A stretch of DNA of 64,000 bases from Romboutsia hominis (GCF_900002575.1 NZ_LN650648.1:310001-374000), one strand, 5' to 3'; positions 1 through 9,275 are shown, counted from the first letter of the stretch. A program made the numbers and translations. Notes: a model not told the origin generated them from the letters alone.

Positions 1-87
1 AGAAGACAACATTGTATAAAAATAACTGGTGAAGTTTGCGAATATGTAGCAAGAACTTTAATGGAAGATAATAAATTAAATAAATAG
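1..87 (+). CDS. 3' end of an unidentified gene
   Basis: The first 87 bases read open and end in TAG at 85-87, encoding a 28-residue tail with two cysteines and a charged C-terminus. The start lies outside the window. Nothing in this fragment identifies a family. It ends 18 bases before the next gene on the same strand, so the two may be cotranscribed. Confidence 0.5.
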   Translation, partial: RRQHCIKITGEVCEYVARTLMEDNKLNK

Positions 88-105
88 TCGAAGGATTCAG
101 TTACT

Positions 106-1059
106 ATGAAAGATAATTTTAAGAATATACCAATAGCATTATCAGCTATATCATTAGGTTTTATGGGATTGGGAACTGCCTTTGCAGGATTTAATATTTT
201 ATGGGTAAGACACATAGCAGTTTTATTTTCAGTAATTTGTTTAGGACTTATATTTTTAAAGTATGTTATGCACCCAAAAGTAGTTTTAGAAGAAATAAAA
301 CACCCTGTATTAGGAAGTGTTTATCCTACTGTCTGTATGACACTTATGGTTATAGCTGTCTATTTTAATGATTTTAATCATGTGATAGGAAAAGGAACAT
401 GGGTATTTGCAATAGCTCTACATTTTATAATAAGTATATTTTTCTTCAAAGAAATGTTTAAAGAGTTTAAATTAGATAAAATGATACCAGGTTGGTTTAT
501 TCCTAGTGTAGGGATAGGAGTAGGAGCCGTTACCAGCGGTCCAATGAATATGCCTTTACTTTCGGATATTGTATTTTACTATGCATTAGCTATGTTTGCA
601 ATAATAACACCAATTATGATTTACAGACTAAAAAAACATTCTAAATTACAAGGGCCTGCAAAATCTACAATAATGATATTTACAGCTCCAGCTAGTGTAT
701 GTTTAGCGGGTTGTTTAGCTACTAGCAATATGGAAAATCAAATACTTGTAAATATTCTTGCAATATTAACCTACATATCTATTATTTATAGTTATGTACT
801 ATTACCACAACTTATAAGGGAAAAATCACTTCCGCATTTAGCACCATTGACATTCCCATTATCTATAGGAGTTATAGCTTCTCAAAGATATGTAAAATAT
901 CTTGGAAATAAAAATTCAAATTTACAAGGGATATGCGAAATATTATTATATGTTCAGTGTGTAGTAGCTACTTTAGTTATAGCATATGTAGTAATTAAAG
1001 CTGTTTGTTTATTATTTAGTAAATTTAAAACAGTAGATGACAAAGGATTAAGTGTATAA
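106..1059 (+). CDS. TDT-family transporter (tellurite-resistance/dicarboxylate transporter type)
   Basis: This 317-residue protein is almost entirely hydrophobic helices, about ten by eye, with short polar loops. Its length and the pattern around residues 120-160 (PGWFIPSVGIG, then GPMN) fit the TDT family (TehA, SLAC1-like and Mae1-like channels and carriers). Family members move dicarboxylates, anions or sulfite across the cytoplasmic membrane; the substrate here cannot be told. An AAGG element about 11 bases upstream supports the ATG. A strong hairpin terminator follows directly, so this is the last gene of its transcript. Confidence 0.8.
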   Translation: MKDNFKNIPIALSAISLGFMGLGTAFAGFNILWVRHIAVLFSVICLGLIFLKYVMHPKVVLEEIKHPVLGSVYPTVCMTLMVIAVYFNDFNHVIGKGTWVFAIALHFIISIFFFKEMFKEFKLDKMIPGWFIPSVGIGVGAVTSGPMNMPLLSDIVFYYALAMFAIITPIMIYRLKKHSKLQGPAKSTIMIFTAPASVCLAGCLATSNMENQILVNILAILTYISIIYSYVLLPQLIREKSLPHLAPLTFPLSIGVIASQRYVKYLGNKNSNLQGICEILLYVQCVVATLVIAYVVIKAVCLLFSKFKTVDDKGLSV

Positions 1060-1065
1060 AGAAAG

Positions 1066-1092
1066 CAAGTGTAATTTTTACACTTGTTTTTT
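1066..1092 (+). terminator. Intrinsic terminator after the TDT gene
   Basis: A perfect 9-bp stem (CAAGTGTAA / TTACACTTG) with a 3-base loop is followed by six T. Confidence 0.9.
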
Positions 1093-1259
1093 ATATGCCA
1101 TTTTATATAAAAGAGTATAATGTGGATTTTGAGTAAACGATTATTTATAGTCATTTTTATGTTAGTAAATAAATAAAAAATACATTTAATATTATAAAAA
1201 TTTAAGGTGATAAAGATTTATTTAAGAGTATAGAATTTTTATAGTTTAATCAAGTGTTT

Positions 1260-1297
1260 ACTTTATATAAATAAAATATATTTTATTTATATAAAGT
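1260..1297. repeat. Perfect 38-bp palindrome
   Basis: The 19 bases ACTTTATATAAATAAAATA are followed directly by their exact reverse complement. It lies in the 450-bp gap between the TDT gene and the sensor kinase gene and belongs to no gene I can see. It could be a protein-binding site or a transcribed hairpin. Confidence 0.8.
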
Positions 1298-1306
1298 AAT
1301 AATTGG

Positions 1307-1343
1307 CCATATTGATGAAAGATTCAATATGGTTTTTATTTTA
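1307..1343 (+). terminator. Orphan terminator-like hairpin
   Basis: A 9-bp stem (CCATATTGA / TCAATATGG) with an 8-base loop is followed by TTTTTATTTT. The preceding gene already has its own terminator at 1066-1092, so this one may end a short untranslated transcript from the gap. Apart from this hairpin and the palindrome at 1260-1297 I see nothing in 1093-1450. Confidence 0.6.
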
Positions 1344-1457
1344 CAAAAAAATTATATTAGTTTTTAAGTATTAAATAATATATAATTTATGTGATATGAT
1401 TGAAAAGAACACAATTAAGTAATTGAATAAAGTTTAAATAGGATTAAAGTGGGGGGC

Positions 1458-1484
1458 TTAAAGCTAATTAAATCATAGCTTTAA
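1458..1484 (+). promoter_or_regulatory. 5'-UTR hairpin ahead of the sensor kinase gene
   Basis: An 8-bp inverted repeat TTAAAGCT / AGCTTTAA sits 22 bases upstream of the kinase start codon. It could be an operator or a leader hairpin. Confidence 0.3.
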
Positions 1485-1506
1485 ATTTTATATTGGGAGA
1501 ATAATA

Positions 1507-2601
1507 ATGATACTTAGAATAATTGTAAACATTATTTTGGCAGTAAATATATTTTTATATGGTATGGAAAATGATATATACTTCGACAAAGTAAGTTATC
1601 CAATATGTATAGCTTTAATTAGCATAAGCTTATCAGTTTATATGCTATACATAATCAAACTTAAAAATAAAAAAATACTATTAGGAAATATTTTATATAT
1701 GATTATAGTAACCTACCTTTATCCTCCATCTTTAGTGATTTTGACATATATGATAACTGAATATATACAAGTTAAAGGCTATAAATGTAGGTATATTTTA
1801 CTTTTTGTATATATAATGTTATCTATAAAGATAGGATTAAATTATAATGATATATTTATAGGAATAATTGCTAGTATTTTTACTTATGAAATTATGAGAT
1901 ATGAACAAAAAATCTTGAAAATAGAAAAAATTAACTATGATTTAAAAGAGAAAAACTATAACATTGAAGAAAGAAGAAAAAAAGAAAATCGTATAAGACA
2001 TCAAAATGTTGAAGTTGTAAAAATCGAAGAAAGAAATATGATATCTCAAAAACTTCACGATAAGATAGGACATACTTTGGCAGGAAGTATAATGCAACTA
2101 GAAGCTTTAAAAATAGTAATTGTAAATGATAAAGAAAAAGGCAATGAAATGCTAGAAAGTATAATTACAAACTTAAGAAATGGTATGGATGATATAAGGC
2201 AAACTTTAAGAAAAATAAAGCCAGATCAATCGCAAGTTAATATAAATAATCTAAGGTTAATGTTAGAGGATTTTTCTAATAAATCTAATATAAATACTAA
2301 ATTAAATATAGAGGGAGATTTAAATGAGATAAATTTAGTTTATTGGAAAGCTATAATAGAATGTTGTAGTGAAATATTGACAAACAGCATGAAATATTCC
2401 AATGGGGAATTAATTAACATTGACATTAGCGTATTAAATAAAATTGTAAGATTACATATAAAAGATAATGGTTGTTATCAGGGTGAAATAAAAAAAGGAA
2501 TGGGGTTATTAGGGATTGAAGAGAGAATCATCAATTTAGGTGGAGATATTTATTTTAATAATGAAGATGGATTTTCAAACCTAATAATACTTAAAAGGTG
2601 A
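1507..2601 (+). CDS. Membrane sensor histidine kinase, HisKA_3 (NarL-partner) type
   Basis: This 364-residue protein has several N-terminal membrane helices (about residues 1-130), a charged coiled segment, a HisKA_3 dimerisation domain with the phospho-acceptor His184 in ERNMISQKLHDKIGHTL, and a HATPase domain with an N-box (about 285-300), a DNG motif and GMGLLGIEERI. It senses a signal, probably within the membrane, and phosphorylates the response regulator encoded 4 bases downstream. Position next to an ABC-2 exporter matches Bacillus lnrJ (yfiJ), which responds to linearmycin-type polyene antibiotics. The inducer here is unknown. Confidence 0.85.
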   Translation: MILRIIVNIILAVNIFLYGMENDIYFDKVSYPICIALISISLSVYMLYIIKLKNKKILLGNILYMIIVTYLYPPSLVILTYMITEYIQVKGYKCRYILLFVYIMLSIKIGLNYNDIFIGIIASIFTYEIMRYEQKILKIEKINYDLKEKNYNIEERRKKENRIRHQNVEVVKIEERNMISQKLHDKIGHTLAGSIMQLEALKIVIVNDKEKGNEMLESIITNLRNGMDDIRQTLRKIKPDQSQVNINNLRLMLEDFSNKSNINTKLNIEGDLNEINLVYWKAIIECCSEILTNSMKYSNGELINIDISVLNKIVRLHIKDNGCYQGEIKKGMGLLGIEERIINLGGDIYFNNEDGFSNLIILKR

Positions 2602-2605
2602 GAAA

Positions 2606-3250
2606 ATGATAAAATTAATTATAGTAGATGATGATGTTTTAATAAGAGAAAGTCTAAAAATAATAATAGGGATAGATAATGAAATTGAAGTAGTTAAAGC
2701 TTTGGAAAATGGGAAAGAATGTATAGATTTTTTAAGTGAAAATGAAGTAGATGTAGTACTTTTAGATATGAGAATGCCAGTGATGGATGGTACAGAAGTG
2801 CTAGAGGAAATTAGCAAGAAGAATATAAAGGTTAAGGTATTAATACTTACAACTTTTGATGAAGAAAAACTAATAAGTAGTGCTATAAAGCATAAGACTA
2901 GTGGATATCTGCTAAAGAGTAGTAAGCCAGAGAAAATCATAAGTGGGATAAAATCTGTTTATCTTGGAAATGGTGTGTTTGAGTCTGATATAGTGTCAAA
3001 ATTGGTAGTGGGTAGTAGTAATAAAAATGATAAGTCAGATGATGAGGGTTTAAATATTTATGGGTTAACAGATAGAGAAAAAGACATAGTAAGACTTATA
3101 TCAAAAGGCTTATCAAATAAAGAAATTGCAAATAAGCTTTTTTTATCTGAAGGAACCATAAAAAATCATATAACATCTATTCTGTCTAAAATGGATTTGA
3201 AACATAGGACACAGATAGCTATAGAGTATTTAAATAGTAAAATACACTAA
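2606..3250 (+). CDS. Response regulator, NarL/LuxR family
   Basis: The 214-residue protein has a receiver domain (acidic pocket VDDD near residue 9, phospho-acceptor Asp54 in LLDMRMP, switch Thr in LILTTF, conserved Lys about 103) and a C-terminal LuxR-type helix-turn-helix (LTDREKDIVRLISKGLSNKEIA). It is the partner of the kinase just upstream. The likely target is the exporter operon that follows, whose promoter region holds an ATGACT/AGTCAT palindrome. The layout corresponds to lnrK/yfiK in Bacillus. The gene ends at its own terminator, so the exporter has a separate promoter. Confidence 0.9.
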   Translation: MIKLIIVDDDVLIRESLKIIIGIDNEIEVVKALENGKECIDFLSENEVDVVLLDMRMPVMDGTEVLEEISKKNIKVKVLILTTFDEEKLISSAIKHKTSGYLLKSSKPEKIISGIKSVYLGNGVFESDIVSKLVVGSSNKNDKSDDEGLNIYGLTDREKDIVRLISKGLSNKEIANKLFLSEGTIKNHITSILSKMDLKHRTQIAIEYLNSKIH

Positions 3251-3270
3251 TTACATAATTGATTTTGAAG

Positions 3271-3295
3271 GAAAACCACTTAGGTTTTCTTTTTT
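3271..3295 (+). terminator. Intrinsic terminator after the response regulator gene
   Basis: A 7-bp stem GAAAACC / GGTTTTC with a 5-base loop is followed by six T. Confidence 0.85.
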
Positions 3296-3362
3296 ATTTA
3301 ACAAGGAATTATTTTAAATGAAATTAGTAAATGATTAAGGTTATTTGATAATCATGAAATTT

Positions 3363-3428
3363 ATGACTTTAGTCATGGTTAATCAATGACTATGTGTACT
3401 TAAGGAATTTATATATCTTTAATATAAT
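3363..3428 (+). promoter_or_regulatory. Exporter promoter with probable response-regulator site
   Basis: ATGACT-TT-AGTCAT (3363-3376) is an inverted repeat, and a third ATGACT follows at 3386-3391. Downstream lies a TATAAT -10 (3423-3428) with only a weak -35 (TTAAGG, 3400-3405, 17-bp spacing). The palindrome is centred about 65 bp before the likely start of transcription. LiaR/VraR-type regulators use ACT...AGT half-sites, so this looks like an activator site for the adjacent regulator. The assignment is inference. Confidence 0.55.
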
Positions 3429-3467
3429 TAAAATATAAACTAATGTAAATAAATGGGAGTGATATTT

Positions 3468-4400
3468 ATGAAATATATTGAGATAAGTGGCTTATATAAA
3501 CGTTTTGGGGATGTAAATGCTATAGAAAATTTAAATCTATATATAGAAAAGGGGGATATATTTGGCCTGCTTGGACCAAATGGAGCTGGAAAAAGTACAA
3601 CAATAAATATACTTTGCCAACTACTAGAAAAAGATAGGGGAAGTATAAAAATATGTAATGAAGAGTTAAGAAGGAGTGATGCTAACATAAGAGGTAAGCT
3701 TGGGATAGTTCCTCAAGACTTAGCTATATTTGAAGATATGACAGCATTAGAAAATACAATGTTTTTTGGTAGCCTATATGGGCTAAGAGGAAAAGACTTA
3801 AAAGAAAAAGCATTAAAAGCTTTGGAATTTGTAGGATTAGAAGACACTAAAAAGTTAAGCAAGACTTTTTCAGGAGGAATGAAAAGAAGATTAAACATTG
3901 CTTGTGGAATAGTACACAATCCAGAGTTATTAATCTTAGATGAACCAACTGTTGGAATAGATCCACAATCCAGAAATCATATAATGAAATCTATAAAATT
4001 TCTAAATAAAAACGGATGCACAATAATATACACAACACATTATATGGAAGAAGTAGAAGCTATTTGCAATAATATCGCAATAATTGATAAAGGGAAGGTC
4101 ATAGCAAGTGGAAGTAAGGAAAGCTTAAAATCAATTATTACAGATAAAAACAAGTTTGAAGTAATGGTTAATGATATTACAGAAATAAATGAAAAAGAGT
4201 TAATGGATATAAAAGGAATAGATAGTGTTGAATTTAAAGACAATAAAATTATTGTAAGTATAGATAGAGAAATTAATGGTTTAAATGAGTTCATACTTTA
4301 TATAAGTAGTAAATCCATTAAAATTTTAGATATAAAAAGTAAGGCACTAACACTTGAAGATGTGTTCTTAAATCTCACAGGAAGAAAGCTTAGAGATTAA
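3468..4400 (+). CDS. ABC transporter ATP-binding protein (LnrL-like)
   Basis: The 310-residue ATPase of an ABC-2 exporter has Walker A GPNGAGKST (about residue 35), the signature FSGGMKRR, Walker B LLILDEPTVGID and the H-loop histidine in TTHYMEE. A C-terminal extension of about 90 residues is typical of drug and antibiotic exporters (DrrA/CcmA group). I place the start at 3468 because GGGAGTG sits 7 bases before it; an earlier ATG at 3453 overlaps that ribosome-binding site. Two permease genes follow within 14 bases of each other, giving the LnrLMN layout. Confidence 0.9.
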   Translation: MKYIEISGLYKRFGDVNAIENLNLYIEKGDIFGLLGPNGAGKSTTINILCQLLEKDRGSIKICNEELRRSDANIRGKLGIVPQDLAIFEDMTALENTMFFGSLYGLRGKDLKEKALKALEFVGLEDTKKLSKTFSGGMKRRLNIACGIVHNPELLILDEPTVGIDPQSRNHIMKSIKFLNKNGCTIIYTTHYMEEVEAICNNIAIIDKGKVIASGSKESLKSIITDKNKFEVMVNDITEINEKELMDIKGIDSVEFKDNKIIVSIDREINGLNEFILYISSKSIKILDIKSKALTLEDVFLNLTGRKLRD

Positions 4401-4413
4401 GGAGGAGGAAAAA

Positions 4414-5532
4414 ATGAGTATAATACTATCTGCAATAAAAAGAAGTTTAAGAGATAAGAATACAATCATTGGTACTATATTTTTAGTTATAATGCTTCCT
4501 TATATATTCTCAATAATTTTTAGATTTGATAGTGTAAAGGAAAGCCTTGATATAAGTATAGTAGGAAACAAAAATAGTGAAATAAACAAATCATATGTAA
4601 AAGCATTAGAAGAATTTGATAAAGAAAATGAGATGATAAGCTTAGATTATAAAATCTATAACAAAGAAGAACTTGATAAAAATATTGAAGAAGTAAATAA
4701 GAGTAATTTAACTGTAATTATAGATGATAAAAATAGGAATATAAAGTTTGAAGGAAGCAAAAAACTTAGTATGGGTGAAGAAGTTATTGAAGGGATTACA
4801 AAAGAATTTTTTAATTTAATGTCTGTATACGAATCAGTGGCCAAAGAAGGTGAAGTACCTAGTATAAGTAATAATTTAGTAAAGGTATCAGAATACAAAA
4901 GTGAAGGAAACAAAAACTTAATAGCAGAAGATATAGATTATGGTAAATACTTCAGTGTAGTCATGCTTCAAATGGCAATCCTTGCAGTAAGTGCTTGTTC
5001 TTTTAAAAATACCTTTTACATAAAAGAAAATATAGGAGAAAGGGCAAAGTCCTCTCCAATGAAAATATCTAAACTTATGTCACTAGAGTTAATAGGCTCA
5101 TTCATAGTTATTTTTGGTCAAGGAATTATAATGTTACTTGCAATATCCATTTTATATGGTGTAAATATTACTAAACAAAATTTATTAGGAATGATAGCCT
5201 TGATAAGTGTACTTAGTATGCTTTCTGTTTGTATAGGACTATTTGCATCATCTATATGTAAGAAAAGAAGCGTTGGAGAAAATGTCTGCTCTATAATTGT
5301 AACTGTTATGGCTTTAGCTTCAGGCGAACTTATGCCGAAAATGGAACAATTTGCAAAAAATATTCCAATATTAAAGTTAAATCCATTTGTATGGATCAGT
5401 AAAGAATTTAATTCATTAGTAACTTTAAATTATAGTGAAAATTTATATACTGCATTAGGTGTTGGAATTATAGCATCTATTGTGTTAATGGCTATATCAA
5501 TACTAATTTTAAGTAGAAAAGTGGTGAAATAA
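4414..5532 (+). CDS. ABC-2 type permease, first (LnrM-like)
   Basis: The 372-residue permease has one N-terminal membrane helix (about residues 18-35), a large extracytoplasmic domain (about 40-175), and five to six C-terminal helices, which is the ABC2_membrane_3 architecture. It should pair with the next gene and the ATPase upstream to export a membrane-active compound. A strong AGGAGGA site precedes the ATG. The substrate is inferred only from the lnr-like gene order. Confidence 0.85.
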   Translation: MSIILSAIKRSLRDKNTIIGTIFLVIMLPYIFSIIFRFDSVKESLDISIVGNKNSEINKSYVKALEEFDKENEMISLDYKIYNKEELDKNIEEVNKSNLTVIIDDKNRNIKFEGSKKLSMGEEVIEGITKEFFNLMSVYESVAKEGEVPSISNNLVKVSEYKSEGNKNLIAEDIDYGKYFSVVMLQMAILAVSACSFKNTFYIKENIGERAKSSPMKISKLMSLELIGSFIVIFGQGIIMLLAISILYGVNITKQNLLGMIALISVLSMLSVCIGLFASSICKKRSVGENVCSIIVTVMALASGELMPKMEQFAKNIPILKLNPFVWISKEFNSLVTLNYSENLYTALGVGIIASIVLMAISILILSRKVVK

Positions 5533-5533
5533 T

Positions 5534-6664
5534 ATGAAAAATATCATGATTATATTAAAGCATAATTTAAAATGTACTATGAAAGGGTGGTTTTGGTTAG
5601 TATTAATATTTCCAATAGCTATTAATATACTTGTTAGCGTGTTGGTTGATAAAGTAGACTCATCTCTAGAAGATTCAAATAATAGTTTTAATGTAGGGAT
5701 ATATACAAAAGACAATAGTGAAATAGTAGATGGTTTATTGCCACCAGATAAAGTAGGTAGTTTTTTTAAAGTTAGTAGTGTAAAAGAGCTTAAAGAAACT
5801 TTAGATAAAGGAGATATATCTGTTGGAGTCATAATAAATAGTAAAGATATATATAAAGATATAAAAACTAATAAAGAAGGAACAATAGAAGTCATTTCTC
5901 AAAGTAATTCAGGAAACAAAGAGTATATACTTAGCGTTATAAATACTGGAATTATGCAAATTCAATCTTTTGGAGATAACAAAGGTGAATACCTAAAATT
6001 ATATAAAGAATATGAAAAGAATAGCTATAAATTTACTTATGAAAATAGTGATTTATCGTATGCTTTCCATTATATAATCATGTTTGGTTTATTTGAAATA
6101 GCATTTTTAATTATAGGAGGAAGATGTATAGCACCATTATTAAAAGAAAGGGAGCTCAAAATAGACAGGAGAATTTTAATGTCTAAGATAAGTAAGGTAG
6201 AATATACATTAGGACACATATTAGGATGCTTTGTATTATTGTTGTTTCAAGGTGTAACTTTAGTAGCTACTTTTTATATACTAAATCCACAGTTTGATAT
6301 TAACTTAATATGGATGATGCTACTATCGTTTGCATTATCCATTGTAGGGATAGCAGTAGCTTTAGTAGTTTTAAGTATATCTAATAATTCAACAATGTAT
6401 TATACACTACTTTCTGTAATAGTAACTCCAATGTGCTTATTAAGTGGTGGATTTCTTCCTATAGAATTTATGCCAGAATCAGTTCAACATTTTTCACTGA
6501 TTTTACCACTAACTTGGATAAATTCAGCATTTAAAAAGATTATTATGGAGGGGAGTTATTTAAGTATAGGGTTAGATTTATTAGCAGCAGTATCAATATC
6601 ATTAGTATTAATTATGCTATATTTAGTATTAGAACGTAAAAGGAAAAATAAATTAACTTGTTAA
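5534..6664 (+). CDS. ABC-2 type permease, second (LnrN-like)
   Basis: The 376-residue protein repeats the architecture of the previous permease: an N-terminal anchor helix (about residues 17-35), an extracytoplasmic domain (about 40-170), then a C-terminal membrane bundle ending in a basic tail. The start codon is one base after the previous stop, so translation is probably coupled. The two permeases likely form the heterodimeric channel of the exporter. A large imperfect hairpin closes the operon. Confidence 0.85.
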   Translation: MKNIMIILKHNLKCTMKGWFWLVLIFPIAINILVSVLVDKVDSSLEDSNNSFNVGIYTKDNSEIVDGLLPPDKVGSFFKVSSVKELKETLDKGDISVGVIINSKDIYKDIKTNKEGTIEVISQSNSGNKEYILSVINTGIMQIQSFGDNKGEYLKLYKEYEKNSYKFTYENSDLSYAFHYIIMFGLFEIAFLIIGGRCIAPLLKERELKIDRRILMSKISKVEYTLGHILGCFVLLLFQGVTLVATFYILNPQFDINLIWMMLLSFALSIVGIAVALVVLSISNNSTMYYTLLSVIVTPMCLLSGGFLPIEFMPESVQHFSLILPLTWINSAFKKIIMEGSYLSIGLDLLAAVSISLVLIMLYLVLERKRKNKLTC

Positions 6665-6717
6665 ATAATATAATTAAGAATAGATAAGTTTTTATTTATA
6701 TTAATTTAATATTAGAT

Positions 6718-6790
6718 ACCACTTTTTCATAAATAAACTGAAGCTAATATTTAAGACAGTTTATAATGGATAGGTGGTTTTTATTTTTGT
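6718..6790 (+). terminator. Probable terminator of the exporter operon
   Basis: A long imperfect hairpin pairs CCAC...AAACTG (from 6719) with CAGTTT...GGTGG (to about 6777), with a loop of about 16 bases and a TTTTTATTTTT tail. Confidence 0.6.
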
Positions 6791-6851
6791 AATAAAATAT
6801 AATAAAAGATAGTTTTACTTAAAATAAATATAATGCTAAAGAGGAGACAAG

Positions 6852-8135
6852 GTGATTAATAATATAAATAGTAATTCATATAGCAATTTATCTAAAGCAG
6901 TATTAACAAATAGAAATAATCAAGCTAAGACAATACAAGATAAGTCAGCAATAAAAATAGATTTAGAGGCAGTATCAAAGGAACAATTTGCTAAATTAAA
7001 TAAATCTCAAAAAGAAGAAGTAGCAAATTTATTAAAGCGAATTCAAGGAGAAATAGCAAAGGCAGAAATAATAGCAGTAAAAATAGTTAAGGGAGAGACA
7101 TTAAATTTTGAAGAAAAAAAGTTTATAAAAGAAAAATATCCAGATTTAAAGCAAGTAGCAGAAGAATCTGCAAAAGAGGTAAAAGAATTAAAGCATGAAA
7201 TAAAAAATTTAAAAAGTGAAGATCAAAAACAACAAGTAATATCAAAAGCAATAAATAATATAAAACTAATGAATAAAAAGGGAATACTTTCTGAGGTACA
7301 AACTAAAATTAAAATGTCAGGAATAGAAGAAGTTGAAAAGTTCATAAAGAATATTCAAAAAGAACTTAAAAAGTCAGAAATGATAGCAGTAAAAATAGTT
7401 AAAGGAGAGAGATTAAATTCTGAAGAAAAAAAGTTCATAAAAGAAAAATATCCAGATTTAAAGCAAGTAGCAAAAGAATCTGAAAAAGAAGTAAAAGAAT
7501 TAAAGCATGAAATAAAAAACTTAAAAAGTGAAGAACAAAAACAACAAGCAATATCAAAAGCAATAAACAATATAAAACTAATGAATAAAAAAGGAATACT
7601 TTCTGAAGCACAAACTAGAATTAAAATGTCAGGAATAGAAGAAGTTGAAAAGTTCATAAAGAATATTCAAAAAGAACTTAAAAAGTCAGAAATAATAGCT
7701 ATCAAAATGATTAAAAGTGAGAAATTAACTATTGAAGAAAAAAATCTTATAAATGAAAAGTACCCAGAGTTAAGACATGAAGTAGAAAAATATATAAAGA
7801 AAAGTAATAGCTTAAAGGAACAATTAAAGTTATGTAAAAATGAAGAAGAAAGGCAACAAATAGTATCAAAAGAAATTAAGAATATAGAAAATATGAGCAG
7901 TAAAGGCATTATTTCAGAAAGTGAATTAAAAATAAATATGGCAGCAATAGAAGAAGCTGTCATATTTATAAAAGATAGCAAATTAGAAATAAATAAAGAA
8001 GAAAGAGAAAATGATAAAGGTAAGTTATTAAAGTTTATTATAAATCCATATTTCTATGTAGGTACAGTTTCAGATAATCTATCAAGCATATTTATTATCA
8101 TAGCAATAATAACAATTATTTATCTGTTTTTATAA
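6852..8135 (+). CDS. Coiled-coil protein built from 104-residue tandem repeats, C-terminal membrane anchor
   Basis: I do not recognise a family. The 427 residues are Lys/Glu-rich and predicted helical. Three repeats of 104 residues (312 bp) begin at nucleotides 7071, 7383 and 7695, each containing a KYPDLKQV-like segment and an NNIKLMNKKGILSE-like segment. The first two copies differ at about 16 of 312 bases by eye; the third is diverged. The last 20 residues are a hydrophobic helix, so the C-terminus probably sits in the membrane. No signal peptide is visible. The start is GTG with GAGGAG five bases upstream. Confidence 0.75.
   Translation: MINNINSNSYSNLSKAVLTNRNNQAKTIQDKSAIKIDLEAVSKEQFAKLNKSQKEEVANLLKRIQGEIAKAEIIAVKIVKGETLNFEEKKFIKEKYPDLKQVAEESAKEVKELKHEIKNLKSEDQKQQVISKAINNIKLMNKKGILSEVQTKIKMSGIEEVEKFIKNIQKELKKSEMIAVKIVKGERLNSEEKKFIKEKYPDLKQVAKESEKEVKELKHEIKNLKSEEQKQQAISKAINNIKLMNKKGILSEAQTRIKMSGIEEVEKFIKNIQKELKKSEIIAIKMIKSEKLTIEEKNLINEKYPELRHEVEKYIKKSNSLKEQLKLCKNEEERQQIVSKEIKNIENMSSKGIISESELKINMAAIEEAVIFIKDSKLEINKEERENDKGKLLKFIINPYFYVGTVSDNLSSIFIIIAIITIIYLFL
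7071..8006 (+). repeat. Three tandem 312-bp in-frame repeats
   Basis: Copies run 7071-7382, 7383-7694 and 7695-8006. Copies 1 and 2 are about 95% identical by eye count, while copy 3 is clearly diverged. This suggests a recent duplication of an older repeat unit. Confidence 0.85.
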
Positions 8136-8291
8136 ACATGCTATTCATATTAAAGAAGAGTATTTTTATTTATAGCGTTACAAGAGTTTAGTTGCAATAG
8201 ATGATTAATAATCCTATAGATTTATACATAAAAGACGTATATAGAATATATAGACATCAAAATAGTTAGTAGAGAAAATTGGAGGATTATA

Positions 8292-9218
8292 ATGGGACTT
8301 TCAGAAAATACAAGCCAAACGAAAATACTTTTAGAGTCTGGCACTAATGAACTTGAGATTATGGAGTTTACAATTTCAGGTGAAGTATTTGGTATAAATG
8401 TAGCAAAAGTACGTGAAATTTTAATGGCTCAAGAAGTAAAGAAAATGCCAAATTCACATGACGTTGTAGAAGGTGTATTTAAGCCAAGAGATGAGATTAT
8501 CACGGTTATAGACCTTGGAAAATATTTAAATCTTCCTAAGCCAAAAGATATAGGACATGATATATTTATCGTTACTCATTTTAACAAGTTAAACTTTGCA
8601 TTCCGTGTAAATTCAGTAGTTGGGATTGATAGAGTTTCTTGGAAAGATATAAAAAAACCAGATAGAGTTATATATGGTGGAGATGAAGGCGCAGCAACAG
8701 GTATTGCAGAATACAAGGATAGACTTATAACTATATTAGATTTTGAAAAAATAATTGCAGAAATTAGTCCGGAATCAAGTATTCAATTTGAAGCTATAGA
8801 AAAATTAGGCGATCGTAAATGTAATGATAAAACTATTTTAATAGTAGAAGATTCAATGTTACTTTCAAAACTTATAATCGAGTGTTTACACAAAGCAGGC
8901 TATAAAAACACAGTTAAGGCAGATAATGGACAAGAAGCATGGGATTATTTATTAGAAGTAAAAACTTGTGGTGACCCAATTGAAAATCATGTTTCTTGTA
9001 TAGTATCAGATATTGAAATGCCTCTAATGGATGGTCATAGGCTAACAAAACTTGTTAAAGAAGACAGTGTTTTAAAAGATATTCCACTAATACTATTCTC
9101 ATCTTTAATAAGTGAAGAAATACGTATTAAAGGTCAGGCACTTGGAGCGGATGAACAGATAACTAAGCCAGAAATAGTTAATCTTGTTAGCATTATAGAT
9201 AGATTAACAGAAAAATAA
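8292..9218 (+). CDS. cheV: Chemotaxis coupling protein CheV
   Basis: The 308-residue protein joins an N-terminal CheW domain (about residues 20-165) to a C-terminal receiver domain (about 182-305) with the acidic pair in VEDSM, phospho-acceptor Asp240 in VSDIEMP, and a conserved Lys near the end (TKPE). CheV couples chemoreceptors to the kinase CheA and tunes signalling through its phosphorylation. The gene stands alone with GGAGGATTATA before the ATG and its own terminator; no other chemotaxis genes are in the window. Confidence 0.93.
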   Translation: MGLSENTSQTKILLESGTNELEIMEFTISGEVFGINVAKVREILMAQEVKKMPNSHDVVEGVFKPRDEIITVIDLGKYLNLPKPKDIGHDIFIVTHFNKLNFAFRVNSVVGIDRVSWKDIKKPDRVIYGGDEGAATGIAEYKDRLITILDFEKIIAEISPESSIQFEAIEKLGDRKCNDKTILIVEDSMLLSKLIIECLHKAGYKNTVKADNGQEAWDYLLEVKTCGDPIENHVSCIVSDIEMPLMDGHRLTKLVKEDSVLKDIPLILFSSLISEEIRIKGQALGADEQITKPEIVNLVSIIDRLTEK

Positions 9219-9275
9219 TAAGGAAAAATTAAATAGAGTTAAGTAAAATACATTTTAAATATATCAAATATAAGA

